Shown: positions 23,779 through 32,809 of the stretch, piece after piece | How positions within the stretch are numbered: position 1 is the stretch's first letter | How the letters are laid out: each line of letters opens with the position of its first letter | Source of the DNA: UMGS1696 sp964430105 | GTDB lineage: Bacteria > Bacillota > Clostridia > Oscillospirales > CAG-272 | Reading direction: 5' to 3' | NCBI GenBank assembly: GCA_964430105.1 | Contig: CAYSEF010000014.1 | Span: 1 to 40,546, forward strand | DNA length: 40,546 nucleotides | Position numbers and translations under genes: made by a program | Notes under the pieces: generated by a model | Told to the model about the DNA's origin: nothing | The model's database searches: none | What the model saw: only the letters and a program-made list of their open reading frames with translations

Positions 23779-23841
23779 GTTATAAATATATTTTAAAACA
23801 ATTGTATTGCCACCTGTTGGTGACTAGAAATGGAGAAAATT

Positions 23842-24888
23842 ATGAAGAAAAATGCTGCTGTAATAGGTTATGGCGGAATGGGAGCAGGCTTTCACTGTAA
23901 GCATCTTGCTGAAAGCGATGTTTGCAACCTTGCGGGAATTTACGATATAGATCCTGCCAAGCGTGAACTTGCTGCATCTCGTGGTGTAAAGGTATATAAC
24001 ACTCGTGAAGAGCTTCTTGCTGACCCTACTATTGATATGGTAACTATCGCAACACCGAATGATGTTCACGAGGAGATCGCTATTGCCGCACTTGAAGCAG
24101 GTAAAAACGTAATTTCGGAAAAGCCCGTTACTCTTTCGATGGACAGCCTTGAAAGAATGATTGAAGCTTCCAAAAAAGCCGGAAAGATTTTCTCAGTACA
24201 TCAGAACCGTCGCTTTGACGTTGATGCACTTGCAATGAAGAAGATAGCAGACAGCGGTGAGATAGGTGAAGTTATCAATATCGAATCCAGAATCCATGGT
24301 AGCCGCGGAATTCCCTCTGACTGGAGAGGTATTAAGCAGTACGGTGGCGGTATGCTCTATGACTGGGGTATTCATATCATTGACCAGGCCTGCATGATAC
24401 TTGGATATGACGTAAAGTCTGTTCGTTGTACATTTGACCATATCACAAACGATGAAGTTGACGACGGATTCCAGCTTTGGATCGAATATCAGAGTGGAAA
24501 GAAGGCTTATTGCGAAGTTGGTACTTACAACTTTATCGAAATGCCTCGCTTCTATATGCGCGCTAAAAATGGTTCTGCTATGATCAATCACTGGTCTGTT
24601 CCTGCACACGTTGTAAAGTGCAAGGCATGGCATGAATCAGATGTTCTTCCTGTAGTGAATGCAAGCGGTCTTACAAAGACTATGGCTCCAAGAGACAGCA
24701 TTACAGTTGACGAATACGATCTTGAAAAGCCTCACTCCGACGTTCACGATTACTATCGTAATTTCGTTCGTGCTATCGATGGTATTGAAGAACAGATGGT
24801 AACACATGACCAGATGAGATGTGTGCTTAAGATTATTATGAGCGCATTTGAATCCGTTGAAAACGACGGCAAAAAGATTATTTGGTAA
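23842..24888 (+). CDS. Gfo/Idh/MocA family oxidoreductase
   Basis: 348 residues from the ATG at 23842, which has GGAG at 23832-23835; an in-frame ATG at 23830 lies on that Shine-Dalgarno and is less likely. The NAD(P)-binding Rossmann fold has GYGGMGAGFH (about 9-18) and an acidic residue at the end of strand 2 (IYDIDP). The family signature EKPVTLS (about 93-99) follows, then the C-terminal beta-sheet domain with GGGMLYDWGIHIID. Substrates of this family are mostly sugars, inositols or their amino derivatives; no neighbouring sugar genes help here. It has its own promoter, a long leader and a terminator. Confidence 0.88.
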   Translation: MKKNAAVIGYGGMGAGFHCKHLAESDVCNLAGIYDIDPAKRELAASRGVKVYNTREELLADPTIDMVTIATPNDVHEEIAIAALEAGKNVISEKPVTLSMDSLERMIEASKKAGKIFSVHQNRRFDVDALAMKKIADSGEIGEVINIESRIHGSRGIPSDWRGIKQYGGGMLYDWGIHIIDQACMILGYDVKSVRCTFDHITNDEVDDGFQLWIEYQSGKKAYCEVGTYNFIEMPRFYMRAKNGSAMINHWSVPAHVVKCKAWHESDVLPVVNASGLTKTMAPRDSITVDEYDLEKPHSDVHDYYRNFVRAIDGIEEQMVTHDQMRCVLKIIMSAFESVENDGKKIIW

Positions 24889-24891
24889 TTT

Positions 24892-24922
24892 CAAAAGAGC
24901 GGGGATTTACCGCTCTTTAAGT
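24892..24922 (+). terminator. Terminator of the oxidoreductase gene
   Basis: AAAGAGCGG (24894-24902) pairs with CCGCTCTTT (24910-24918), directly after the stop codon. The T-run is short. Confidence 0.65.
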
Positions 24923-24956
24923 TTATTGTGTGAACTATAATTATACAGGAGTGGCT

Positions 24957-26234
24957 ATGATTTGTGAAATATTATGCATAGGAACGGAACTGCTTCTTGG
25001 CGATATAATCAACACCGATGCAGCATTTATAGCACATGAAATCGCTGCGATGGGCTTTTCGTCATATCATCAAACAGTTGTCGGCGATAATCACGAGCGT
25101 CTTCGTGAAGCTGTAGATACTGCGCTCTCACGTTCTGATATTGTTATTATGACAGGTGGACTTGGCCCGACGTGCGACGACATCACAAAAACTGTAGTGG
25201 CAGAAGCGTTTGGCAGAAAAATGTACTTTGACGAATCGGTTCGCAGTGATTTAGTTAAATTTTTTGAAAAAGTTGGCAGACCGATGACTGAAAATAATCT
25301 GTCGCAGGCTATGATTCCCGAAAATGCAACTGTATTCTACAATAAATGGGGTACAGCACCCGGAATTGCACTTGACGGTGAATTAAACGGCTCAAGAAAG
25401 ATTGCAATACTCCTTCCCGGTCCTCCCGCTGAATGTGAACCGATGTTTCAGGAATGTGTCAAGCCTTACCTCGCAAAGCTGTCAAATAAGGTAATCTATA
25501 GTCGAAATCTTCATCTTTATGGAATAGGTGAGTCAGGCGCAGAGCAGGTACTTCGCCCTATAATGGAAGAATCTTCCAATCCTACGGTTGCTCCGTATGC
25601 TGCTGAGCATGAGGTGAGAATACGAATTACAGCAATGGCAGAATCCGAGGATGAAGCCAGAACACTCACTAAGAAGATGGCAAAGCGAATATACAAAAGC
25701 AAAGTCGGAAATTATATTTATGCAGAAACAAACGATCCTTTTGAGGCAAAAAACGCAACTGTAATGGCACTTATGGCTGAACTCAGAAAGCACGGAAAAA
25801 CTCTCGCAACAGCTGAAAGCTGTACCTGTGGAATGATCTCATCTCGAATTGGAGATATTCCCGGTGCATCCGATGTTTTCCTTGGCGGAGTTGTGTCATA
25901 TTCAAATGAAGCAAAGATAAACATTCTCGGAGTGCCGGAGGGTACTATAACGACCGTAGGTGCTGTATCAGAGGAATGTGCAGGATATATGGCTGAGGGG
26001 GCACGGAGAGTAACAGGTGCTGACATTGCTGTGTCGGTTACAGGTATAGCAGGTCCAGGAGGAGGAAGTGAAGAAAAGCCTGTTGGAACAGTTTGCTTTG
26101 GAATAGCTGATTCGGACGGTACATATATTGAAACAAAGCACTTTAACGGAAAGAATGACCGTGCAAAAATCCGCAGACTTACTACAGCTCATGCGATGAT
26201 GCTTGTTATACGCAGACTTCGTGGTGAGATATAA
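24957..26234 (+). CDS. cinA: CinA family nicotinamide-nucleotide amidohydrolase
   Basis: 425 residues from ATG 24957 (MICEILCIGTELLLGDI), which has AGGAG upstream; a start at 24930 would add nine non-conserved residues. N-terminal MoaB/MoeA-like COG1058 domain with GTELLLGD and TGGLGPTCDD (about 1-250), and C-terminal PncC deamidase domain with AESCTCGMISSRI and VSVTGIAGPGGG (about 260-420). CinA of this two-domain type hydrolyses ADP-ribose and deamidates NMN in other bacteria, salvaging pyridine nucleotide; that fits loosely with the nearby nicotinate phosphoribosyltransferase gene, although this is on the other strand. Confidence 0.93.
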   Translation: MICEILCIGTELLLGDIINTDAAFIAHEIAAMGFSSYHQTVVGDNHERLREAVDTALSRSDIVIMTGGLGPTCDDITKTVVAEAFGRKMYFDESVRSDLVKFFEKVGRPMTENNLSQAMIPENATVFYNKWGTAPGIALDGELNGSRKIAILLPGPPAECEPMFQECVKPYLAKLSNKVIYSRNLHLYGIGESGAEQVLRPIMEESSNPTVAPYAAEHEVRIRITAMAESEDEARTLTKKMAKRIYKSKVGNYIYAETNDPFEAKNATVMALMAELRKHGKTLATAESCTCGMISSRIGDIPGASDVFLGGVVSYSNEAKINILGVPEGTITTVGAVSEECAGYMAEGARRVTGADIAVSVTGIAGPGGGSEEKPVGTVCFGIADSDGTYIETKHFNGKNDRAKIRRLTTAHAMMLVIRRLRGEI

Positions 26235-26264
26235 ATTATTAAAATTTCCAAAATCAAAAAAATG

Positions 26265-26320
26265 CAATAAAACAGAGCCAAACTCATGGAATATCCGTGG
26301 ATTTGGCTCTGTTTTTTTAG
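26265..26320. terminator. Two-way terminator between cinA and the radical SAM gene
   Basis: AAACAGAGCCAAA pairs with TTTGGCTCTGTTT (about 26302-26314), with an inner CTCATGGA/TCCGTGGA region and T7 on the plus strand. Confidence 0.85.
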
Positions 26321-27225
26321 AAATCGGGAGTAAAGCGTTTTGTCGCAGATGATCTTTCCTGCATATAGCCTTCGAATCCAAGACGAAGTGCTTCGTTTGC
26401 GACTTTTTCATACTCGAAAGTAGTAATTTTTCTGCGGATTTTTGCAAAATTATCGTGAGAATTTGTCATAGGCAGAAATTCAGGAGTGTACTGCGCCATG
26501 AGAGAAAGCCTTATTTTTGTAATATCAATAGCTTTCGCTATAATCCGAAGTACATTTATTGAATCTTCTCTGTGACTTGGAAGCACAAGATGTCGAACTA
26601 TGACACCCTTTTGCATCATTCCGTCATCATCAAATGTACATTCGCCAATAATTTCGAGCATTTTTCGGAGCGAACTTATTGCAAATTCAGGATAATTTTC
26701 GGCAGAAGAATACAGCTTTGCTAAATTTGGATCAGAATATTTGAAATCTGTCAGAAATATATCGACCGTTCCGCTTAGAGCTTCTATTGTTTCGGGCTTT
26801 TCATAACCACCTGTGTTCCAAACTATCGGTAGGCTTAACCCTTTATTTCGTGCCAGCTTTACACTTTCTATGATTTGTGGTGTGTAATGCGTGGGAGAAA
26901 CAAGATTGATATTGTATGCACCATCTGCTTCAAGCTTAAGCATTTCATTGGCCAGCTGTAGCGGAGTATATATTGTTTCATCAGAATTTTTTCTGCTGAT
27001 TTTTGAATTTTGACAATACACACATCCAAGAGAGCAGTGTGTGAAAAAAATCGTACCGGAACCACGCACACTGCTTGAATCACCGCTTATGCATGGTTCT
27101 TCCCAGTGATGCAGCATTATTTTTGAAACTGACATTTCTTCGCCTGCTGCACAGTAACCGACTTGCTTGGTTCTGTCAACATTGCAATTACGAGGACAAA
27201 TATTACAGCTTGTTAGGTCGAGCAT
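26317..27225 (-). CDS. Radical SAM protein, PflA-like (COG1313 type)
   Basis: 302 residues. The radical SAM motif is CSLGCVYCQN (Cys about 64, 68, 71). In addition, an N-terminal Cys cluster CNICPRNCNVD with a further Cys at GYCAAGE may hold another iron-sulfur or zinc site, as is usual in this subgroup. Annotated widely as putative pyruvate formate-lyase activating enzyme, but no glycyl radical enzyme gene is near, so the target is unknown. It starts 3 nt after the stop of the nicotinate phosphoribosyltransferase gene, without a strong ribosome binding site, so it is likely coupled to it. Confidence 0.85.
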   Translation of the reverse strand: MLDLTSCNICPRNCNVDRTKQVGYCAAGEEMSVSKIMLHHWEEPCISGDSSSVRGSGTIFFTHCSLGCVYCQNSKISRKNSDETIYTPLQLANEMLKLEADGAYNINLVSPTHYTPQIIESVKLARNKGLSLPIVWNTGGYEKPETIEALSGTVDIFLTDFKYSDPNLAKLYSSAENYPEFAISSLRKMLEIIGECTFDDDGMMQKGVIVRHLVLPSHREDSINVLRIIAKAIDITKIRLSLMAQYTPEFLPMTNSHDNFAKIRRKITTFEYEKVANEALRLGFEGYMQERSSATKRFTPDF

Positions 27226-27228
27226 AGC

Positions 27229-28695
27229 TTATTCGCTGATTGGGTTGCCCTTGATGAATTTCGAGATCATTCCTGTTTTCAGATCCCAAAGATCCTGAGA
27301 AAGGTCAACATAATATTCGTGCGGATTCTCGAAACGGAGAACTTCCTTCCACATGGTTGCTATTTCACGAACACAGTGGTCGCGAATTTCATCGAGAGGT
27401 GGCATATTGTAAACAAGCTTGCCTTTTTCAAAAATCGGAACAAGCATTTCACGGGCAGTAAAATCAGTCAATACACGACGTTTCCAGGTATATTCAGGGT
27501 CGAATATTTCAAGCGGTTTGGAATCGTCTACAGTTTCGTAGTTCATGGTGATAAGGTCTGCTTCCGCTTTACCTGTTTCGTTTGAATACATACGCCAAAG
27601 CTTTTTGAAGCCGGGGTTAGTAATCTTTGCTGCATTTTCACTGACCTTGATTTTTGGTGTGACATTGCCGTTTTCATCTTCTACAGCAGCAAGCTTATAA
27701 ACGCATCCGAAAACAGCGTCGCTCATTGCAGTAATAAGACGCTCACCGACTCCGAAGCCGTCAATAGCAGCATCTTGAGAGAATAACTCCTGGATTATAT
27801 ATTCGTCAAGTGAGTTTGAAACAATAATCTTGCAGTCAGTCAAGCCTTCGCTGTCGAGTATTTGACGTGCTTTCTTGGAAATATATGCAATGTCACCGGA
27901 GTCGATTCGTACTGCACATTTTTTCAGACCCATAGGCCAGAGTATTTCCTTGAATGCACGAATGGCATTATTCAAACCCGAACCGAAAACGCTGTATGTA
28001 TCAATAAGAAGTGTGGGGTTATTGGGATAGAGCTTGCAGTAGGTAGCAAATGCCTCATATTCTGAATCGAACATTTGCACCCACGAATGAGCCATTGTAC
28101 CACCGGCGGGAACTCCATAGAGCTTATCGGAAAGAGTGCAGGCAGTGGAAGCACAGCCACCGATATAAGCGGCTCTTGCACCGTAAACTGCAGCATCTTC
28201 ACCGTGAGCACGACGTGAACCAAATTCTGAAACAGGGCGACCCTTAGCAGCACGAACTATGCGAGAGGCTTTGGTTGCGATAAGAGATTGGTGGTTCAGA
28301 GCAAGCAGGACGTATGTTTCGATAAGCTGAGCTTCAATAGAAGGCGCACGAACTGTCAATATCGGTTCACCGGGGAAAATAACTGTACCTTCCGGAACTG
28401 CCCAAATATCGCCTGTGAAGCGGAAATCAGCGAGAAAAGTAAGGAATTCTTCGCTGAATATATTTCTTCCACGCAGATAATCGATGTCAGCCTCAGTGAA
28501 ATGTAAATCTTCAATGTAGCGAATGATCTGTTCAAGACCGGCAGCAATGGCATAACCGCCACCATCCGGAACACGACGATAAAATACATCAAAATATGCA
28601 ATTCTATTGCGCATTTCTGTTTCAAAATAACCTCCGCCCATAGTGAGCTCATAGAAATCGCACAGTAAAGCGAGGCTATGTTCGTTGATTTTCAT
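27229..28695 (-). CDS. pncB: Nicotinate phosphoribosyltransferase
   Basis: 488 residues, the length of the Gram-positive-type enzyme. It makes nicotinate mononucleotide from nicotinate and PRPP with ATP in the Preiss-Handler NAD salvage pathway. Recognisable segments are CDFYELTMGGGYF near the N-terminus, EFGSRRAHG (about 178-186, substrate binding), GTMAHSWVQ and VRIDSGD in the core. A GAGGT sequence precedes the ATG. It lies 42 nt after thiI and 3 nt before the radical SAM gene on the same strand, so an operon is likely. Confidence 0.93.
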   Translation of the reverse strand: MKINEHSLALLCDFYELTMGGGYFETEMRNRIAYFDVFYRRVPDGGGYAIAAGLEQIIRYIEDLHFTEADIDYLRGRNIFSEEFLTFLADFRFTGDIWAVPEGTVIFPGEPILTVRAPSIEAQLIETYVLLALNHQSLIATKASRIVRAAKGRPVSEFGSRRAHGEDAAVYGARAAYIGGCASTACTLSDKLYGVPAGGTMAHSWVQMFDSEYEAFATYCKLYPNNPTLLIDTYSVFGSGLNNAIRAFKEILWPMGLKKCAVRIDSGDIAYISKKARQILDSEGLTDCKIIVSNSLDEYIIQELFSQDAAIDGFGVGERLITAMSDAVFGCVYKLAAVEDENGNVTPKIKVSENAAKITNPGFKKLWRMYSNETGKAEADLITMNYETVDDSKPLEIFDPEYTWKRRVLTDFTAREMLVPIFEKGKLVYNMPPLDEIRDHCVREIATMWKEVLRFENPHEYYVDLSQDLWDLKTGMISKFIKGNPISE

Positions 28696-28737
28696 AAAGA
28701 GTACCTCATATAAATTGAATAGGTAATAGCCGGAGGA

Positions 28738-29934
28738 TTATATTTCCTGCTTGAGAACTACAGCGTGACGTGTTGACCATGCTTCGGCAATAAGTGCATC
28801 AACATCAACCTTTGCTTCTTCACGCAGGACTTTTTCAAGCTCAGGTTGAGTTCTCGGATGCTTTGGAGTGAACACAGTACAGCAATCATCATAGGGGAGT
28901 ATAGATGTATCGAATGTGCCGATAGCTCGAGAGATACGAATGATTTCCTCTTTGTCCATTCCGATACATGGACGGAATACGGGGAGAGTAGCGGCATCTT
29001 CAGTCACACACATAGCTCTAAGAGTTTGTGATGCAACCTGACCAAGTGATTCTCCGGTTACAAGTACACCGCAGCCATGTTCATCAGCGCACATAGAAGC
29101 TAACTTCATCATAAATCTACGCAGAAGGAGAGTGAAGTAGTCTTCTTCGCAATTATCACGCAGTTCCTCTTGAATATGAGTAAGTGAAATACAGTGTACA
29201 ATAATGCGTCCGCAGAATTCCGTTAATTCAGAAGCGAGCTGCATAACCTTGTCGTGCGCTGCTTCGCTTGTGTATGGGAAGGACTCAAAATGAACGCAAT
29301 CGACAGTCATGCCACGCTTCATCATCATGTATCCTGCTACCGGTGAATCGATACCTCCGGAGAGAAGAAGCAATCCTTTTCCGGCTGAACCAAGAGGCAT
29401 ACCACCCGCACCCTTGTCCTGTCCTGCGTGGATGTATGCGTATTCCTCACGAACTTCTATTTTTACAACAACATCAGGCTCTTTAAGATTTACAGTGATA
29501 TGAGGAACAGCTTCAAGTACGGCTGCACCAACTTCACCTGAAAGCTCCGGTGAAGAAAGGGGGAATTTTTTGTCACTGCGTTTAGCTTCGCATTTGAATG
29601 TGTGGTAATTTGCGAGCTTTTCGGGGAGATATTCCTTTGCGGTGGACAAAATCGATTCAAGATTTTTTTCGCATACAGCGGCACGGCAGATACCTGTAAA
29701 TCCGAATACCTTGCCTATCTGAATGTAAAGTGAATCAAGCTCGTCCTCAGCAGCTTCGTTTTGTGGTTCAATATAAACTGTGCTTTGCTGTGAGCGAACT
29801 GTGTATTTACCAAAAAATGCCGCACGGCGACGGACTTCTTTGAGAAGCTGAGATTCAAACGTTGAGCGATTTGTTCCTTTTAAAATGAGTTCTCCGTATT
29901 TACAGAGAATTACCTCGTGCATTTTGTATTCCAT
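28738..29934 (-). CDS. thiI: tRNA 4-thiouridine synthase ThiI
   Basis: 398 residues. Thiolates U8 of tRNA and, in some bacteria, supplies sulfur for the thiazole of thiamine. N-terminal ferredoxin-like plus THUMP region (about 1-170), then the PP-loop ATP-pyrophosphatase motif LLLLSGGIDSPVAG (about 189-202). The C-terminal rhodanese domain of the E. coli protein is absent, as in Bacillus. The start at 29934 (MEYKMHEVILCKYGEL) has a weak GGAAA; the ATG four codons later is an alternative. A 5-bp inverted repeat TTAGA/TCTAA lies at 29957-29971, just upstream. Confidence 0.95.
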   Translation of the reverse strand: MEYKMHEVILCKYGELILKGTNRSTFESQLLKEVRRRAAFFGKYTVRSQQSTVYIEPQNEAAEDELDSLYIQIGKVFGFTGICRAAVCEKNLESILSTAKEYLPEKLANYHTFKCEAKRSDKKFPLSSPELSGEVGAAVLEAVPHITVNLKEPDVVVKIEVREEYAYIHAGQDKGAGGMPLGSAGKGLLLLSGGIDSPVAGYMMMKRGMTVDCVHFESFPYTSEAAHDKVMQLASELTEFCGRIIVHCISLTHIQEELRDNCEEDYFTLLLRRFMMKLASMCADEHGCGVLVTGESLGQVASQTLRAMCVTEDAATLPVFRPCIGMDKEEIIRISRAIGTFDTSILPYDDCCTVFTPKHPRTQPELEKVLREEAKVDVDALIAEAWSTRHAVVLKQEI

Positions 29935-30051
29935 GATCGTTTCCGTTCTTAAAATTTTAGAATATATCTAATGTAGTATATCATAATTTCTGTCGTGTTA
30001 AAATAGTGAATTTCACCAAATTCAACAATTTTCAATAAAAAATTACAGCTT

Positions 30052-30747
30052 TTAAATAGCGTGGAGAAAATCAGCGATAATTTTCATTGAAGTTTCATCT
30101 GAGTCAATTTCTGGATGCCACTGTACAGCACGGTAATATGACAGCTTTTCGTGATAAATGCCTTCCACTATGCCATCCTCACTTCTTGCACATACAATAA
30201 TACCATTTCCGGCTTTTTTGACAGCTTGATGGTGATAGCTGTTGGTTACTATTTCATCCGAGCCGATAATATCGTGAAGATATCCTGAAATTTTCACTTT
30301 ATGACGTGGTTTTCCTTCGGAATTTTTTAATACATGAACACCTTCTCGCTCTACCTGTGAATAATGATCCTGCCACAAGCTTCCACCAAGAGCAACATTC
30401 ATTATCTGTATTCCGCGACATATACCAAAAACAGGTCGGTCGAGTGCTATCAGATGCTTTAGCAGAGAAAGCTCAAAGACATCACGCTCACCTTCTGTGA
30501 CACCGCATTTTTCGTGCTTTTCTTCACCATAGTGAATAGGATCTACATCGTCACCACCTGTAAAAAGATATCCGTCAAACGAACGAGAATATTCGTCTAT
30601 TACATTTTTGTCTTTTGTAAGTGGCAGTATTACGGGCATAACAGGTATATTTGCATATTTCGCAGCATCAAGAACGTATTCTGCATAGCGTGATGCAAGA
30701 AAATATTTCTCTTTTTCGGTTGAGCAAGTCAAGGCGATTGTCTTCAT
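30052..30747 (-). CDS. Class I glutamine amidotransferase-like hydrolase (peptidase C26 family)
   Basis: 231 residues. The catalytic triad of the gamma-glutamyl hydrolase family is visible: Cys in FGICRGIQIMNVALGG (about 110), and His and Glu in VQWHPEID (about 213-215). GGDDVDP (about 60-66) is the typical second motif. This group includes gamma-glutamyl-GABA hydrolase (PuuD), but putrescine-degradation genes are absent here, so the substrate is open. GGAGGT precedes the ATG. It is upstream of thiI by 117 nt and divergent from the cortex-lysis cluster. Confidence 0.85.
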   Translation of the reverse strand: MKTIALTCSTEKEKYFLASRYAEYVLDAAKYANIPVMPVILPLTKDKNVIDEYSRSFDGYLFTGGDDVDPIHYGEEKHEKCGVTEGERDVFELSLLKHLIALDRPVFGICRGIQIMNVALGGSLWQDHYSQVEREGVHVLKNSEGKPRHKVKISGYLHDIIGSDEIVTNSYHHQAVKKAGNGIIVCARSEDGIVEGIYHEKLSYYRAVQWHPEIDSDETSMKIIADFLHAI

Positions 30748-30907
30748 GAGTACCTCCGATGTTTTTCTATATTATATGCTATAATCGGAGAAAAAGCAAT
30801 AAAAAGACGAGAAGAAATAGTTCACGCAATCAATGCTGCGAATATAATGAACAAAAATTATCTTTGTGCATAGAATGAAATAGAGAAAAGCGAAGGAGGA
30901 ATATAAT

Positions 30908-31369
30908 ATGAACGAAGAAGGAAGAGGATTCTTGCGTATACGCGTGTTATCGGCAGGCGGAGCACTTCCTGTTGAAGGTGCAGTCGTATTGATAAGTGAT
31001 TACAATGGTGAGGATAGCGAAGGAACGTTGTTATATTCACTGAGAACTGATGAAGGCGGACTTACGCAAACAGCATCATTACCTGCACCACCATCCTTGG
31101 CGAGTCAGAGTCCCGGGAACGGTCAACCATATTCGCTGTATAACGTAACGGTAATGAAGGAGGGCTATTACACGGTTGAGAATATCGGCGTGATGGTTTT
31201 TGACGAAGTGGTAGCAATACAACCTGTGAATCTGTTGCCGTTGTCGGAAAACGATGAAATAGCAGGTGTACAGAATGGCAAAGTGACGATAATCGAGAAT
31301 AGAAATACAAATGTGAGAGGCGATCTATTATCAGATTCAAGTGAAACCAGTGAAGGAGGTGCGGAATGA
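30908..31369 (+). CDS. SleC-like prepro-region protein (carboxypeptidase-regulatory-like domain)
   Basis: 153 residues. The N-terminal 110 (GFLRIRVLSAGGALPVEGAV onward, with KEGYYTVENIGVMVF) form a transthyretin-like, carboxypeptidase-regulatory beta-sandwich. A low-complexity linker rich in Ser, Glu and Asn follows. In the SleC cortex-lytic enzymes of Clostridium such a domain makes up the N-terminal prepro part of one long protein, joined through a similar linker to the catalytic part. Here it stops in an ATGA overlap with the next gene. AAGGAGG precedes the ATG. No signal peptide is seen. I infer a role in cortex lysis from this arrangement. Confidence 0.7.
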   Translation: MNEEGRGFLRIRVLSAGGALPVEGAVVLISDYNGEDSEGTLLYSLRTDEGGLTQTASLPAPPSLASQSPGNGQPYSLYNVTVMKEGYYTVENIGVMVFDEVVAIQPVNLLPLSENDEIAGVQNGKVTIIENRNTNVRGDLLSDSSETSEGGAE

Positions 31370-32763
31370 ACGGTGTAATTCTTCCGATAATTCCCGAAAA
31401 TATCACTGTACATCTTGGAAGACCGGACGATCAAGCACAGAATGTAACCGTAAATTTCGTTGATTACATAAAAAATGTAGCATCGAGCGAAATCTATCCC
31501 ACATGGCCCGAAAATGCACTGAGAGCTAATATTTACGCACAAATAAGCTTTGCACTTAATCGTGTGTTTACTGAATATTATCGAAGTCGAGGTTATGATT
31601 TTGATATCACAAATTCTACAACGATAGATCAGTCATTTGTTTACGGTCGTGACATTTTCGAGAATATTTCTCAAATAGTTGACGATATTTTTAATGATTA
31701 TATACGTCGTCAAGGCTCTATTGAACCATTGTTTGCATTGTATTGTGATGGAGTTGAGGTGCAGTGTAACGGGCTTTCGCAATGGGGAAGTGTTTCCTTG
31801 GCTGAAGAAGGTCGAACGCCATATGAAATTTTGCAATATTATTACGGTGACAATATAGATATCGTTCGCAATGCACCGATTGCAGGGCTTGAAGAATCAT
31901 ATCCCGGAGCTCCATTGAGAATTGGCACGATATCGGACGATGTTTTGCTTATACAGACAAGATTGAATCGAATAAGCAAAAATTTTCCATTGATTCCTAA
32001 GATAACCGATCCGAGAGGCTTTTTCTCAGATGAAACCGAGGCGGCAGTGCGAGCTTTTCAAGAGCAGTTCGATCTCACACAGGATGGTATTGTAGGACGT
32101 GCGACTTGGTATGCAATAACACGAATATACAGTGCAGTAAAGCGTTTAACTGATGTAAATTCAGAAGGAATACCGCCTGAAGATCTGACGCTTTTATTCA
32201 ATGGAGCTCTTGAACAGGGGGATAGTGGGTTTGCTGTAGCTGAATTGCAATATCTACTTGCATTTATATCAGCTTTTACTTCGTTTGTTCGACCGGTTAC
32301 GATAGATGGAATTTTCGGCAGCACCACTCGAGGAGCAGTAGAGGATTTTCAAACGGATGCAGGACTTCCGGTAACAGGAGTGGTTGATGAAGACACATGG
32401 AATGAGATATACAGCACATATCGCAGTTTTCTTGAATCATTGCCTGAGGATTATTTTATAGCATCTACCTTGCCATATCCCGGCTCACCGTTGCGAATCG
32501 GCTCGAGAGGGGAGTATGTTACAGCACTGCAAGGCTACCTTAACCGTATTTCCGAAGTTTATACTTCAATTCCACAGGTGACGGTTGACGGAGTTTACGG
32601 AACAGCTACAGCAAATGCGGTGCGTGCTTACCAGGAAATATTTGGTCTTGAACCGACAGGCGTAACTGCATCATATACATGGCAGTCGATTGCAAACACT
32701 TACCGTACATTGATCGAAGGTGATTTTGGTTCTCCAACACAAAATGGCGGAACACTTGAATGA
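31366..32763 (+). CDS. SleC-like spore cortex-lytic protein with SpoIID-like domain and three peptidoglycan-binding repeats
   Basis: 465 residues. Residues 1 to about 165 match the SleC catalytic region: PEYI-like start PENITVHLGRPDDQAQNV, then DYIKNVASSEIYPTWPENAL, a SpoIID/LytB-type lytic transglycosylase segment whose Glu in ASSEIYP is the likely catalytic acid, and GLSQWGSVSLAEEG. Three PG_binding_1 repeats follow, with cores EAAVRAFQEQFDL (about 225), RGAVEDFQTDAGLP (about 323) and NAVRAYQEIFGLEP (about 418). The start codon overlaps the previous stop by 4 nt and has GGAGGT before it. There is no signal peptide, as expected for a protein split from its pre-region. Confidence 0.8.
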   Translation: MNGVILPIIPENITVHLGRPDDQAQNVTVNFVDYIKNVASSEIYPTWPENALRANIYAQISFALNRVFTEYYRSRGYDFDITNSTTIDQSFVYGRDIFENISQIVDDIFNDYIRRQGSIEPLFALYCDGVEVQCNGLSQWGSVSLAEEGRTPYEILQYYYGDNIDIVRNAPIAGLEESYPGAPLRIGTISDDVLLIQTRLNRISKNFPLIPKITDPRGFFSDETEAAVRAFQEQFDLTQDGIVGRATWYAITRIYSAVKRLTDVNSEGIPPEDLTLLFNGALEQGDSGFAVAELQYLLAFISAFTSFVRPVTIDGIFGSTTRGAVEDFQTDAGLPVTGVVDEDTWNEIYSTYRSFLESLPEDYFIASTLPYPGSPLRIGSRGEYVTALQGYLNRISEVYTSIPQVTVDGVYGTATANAVRAYQEIFGLEPTGVTASYTWQSIANTYRTLIEGDFGSPTQNGGTLE

Positions 32764-32809
32764 AGTGCGAGAGAAATAATTGTGAAGCATGAATTGCTAA
32801 GGAGTGTAT

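Noticed and set aside
30840..30900. TGAACA-15-CATAGAAT as a sporulation (sigma G-like) promoter of the cortex-lysis cluster
   Set aside because: Both elements are imperfect and the spacing is short for sigma G; forespore expression is plausible but this sequence does not show it.
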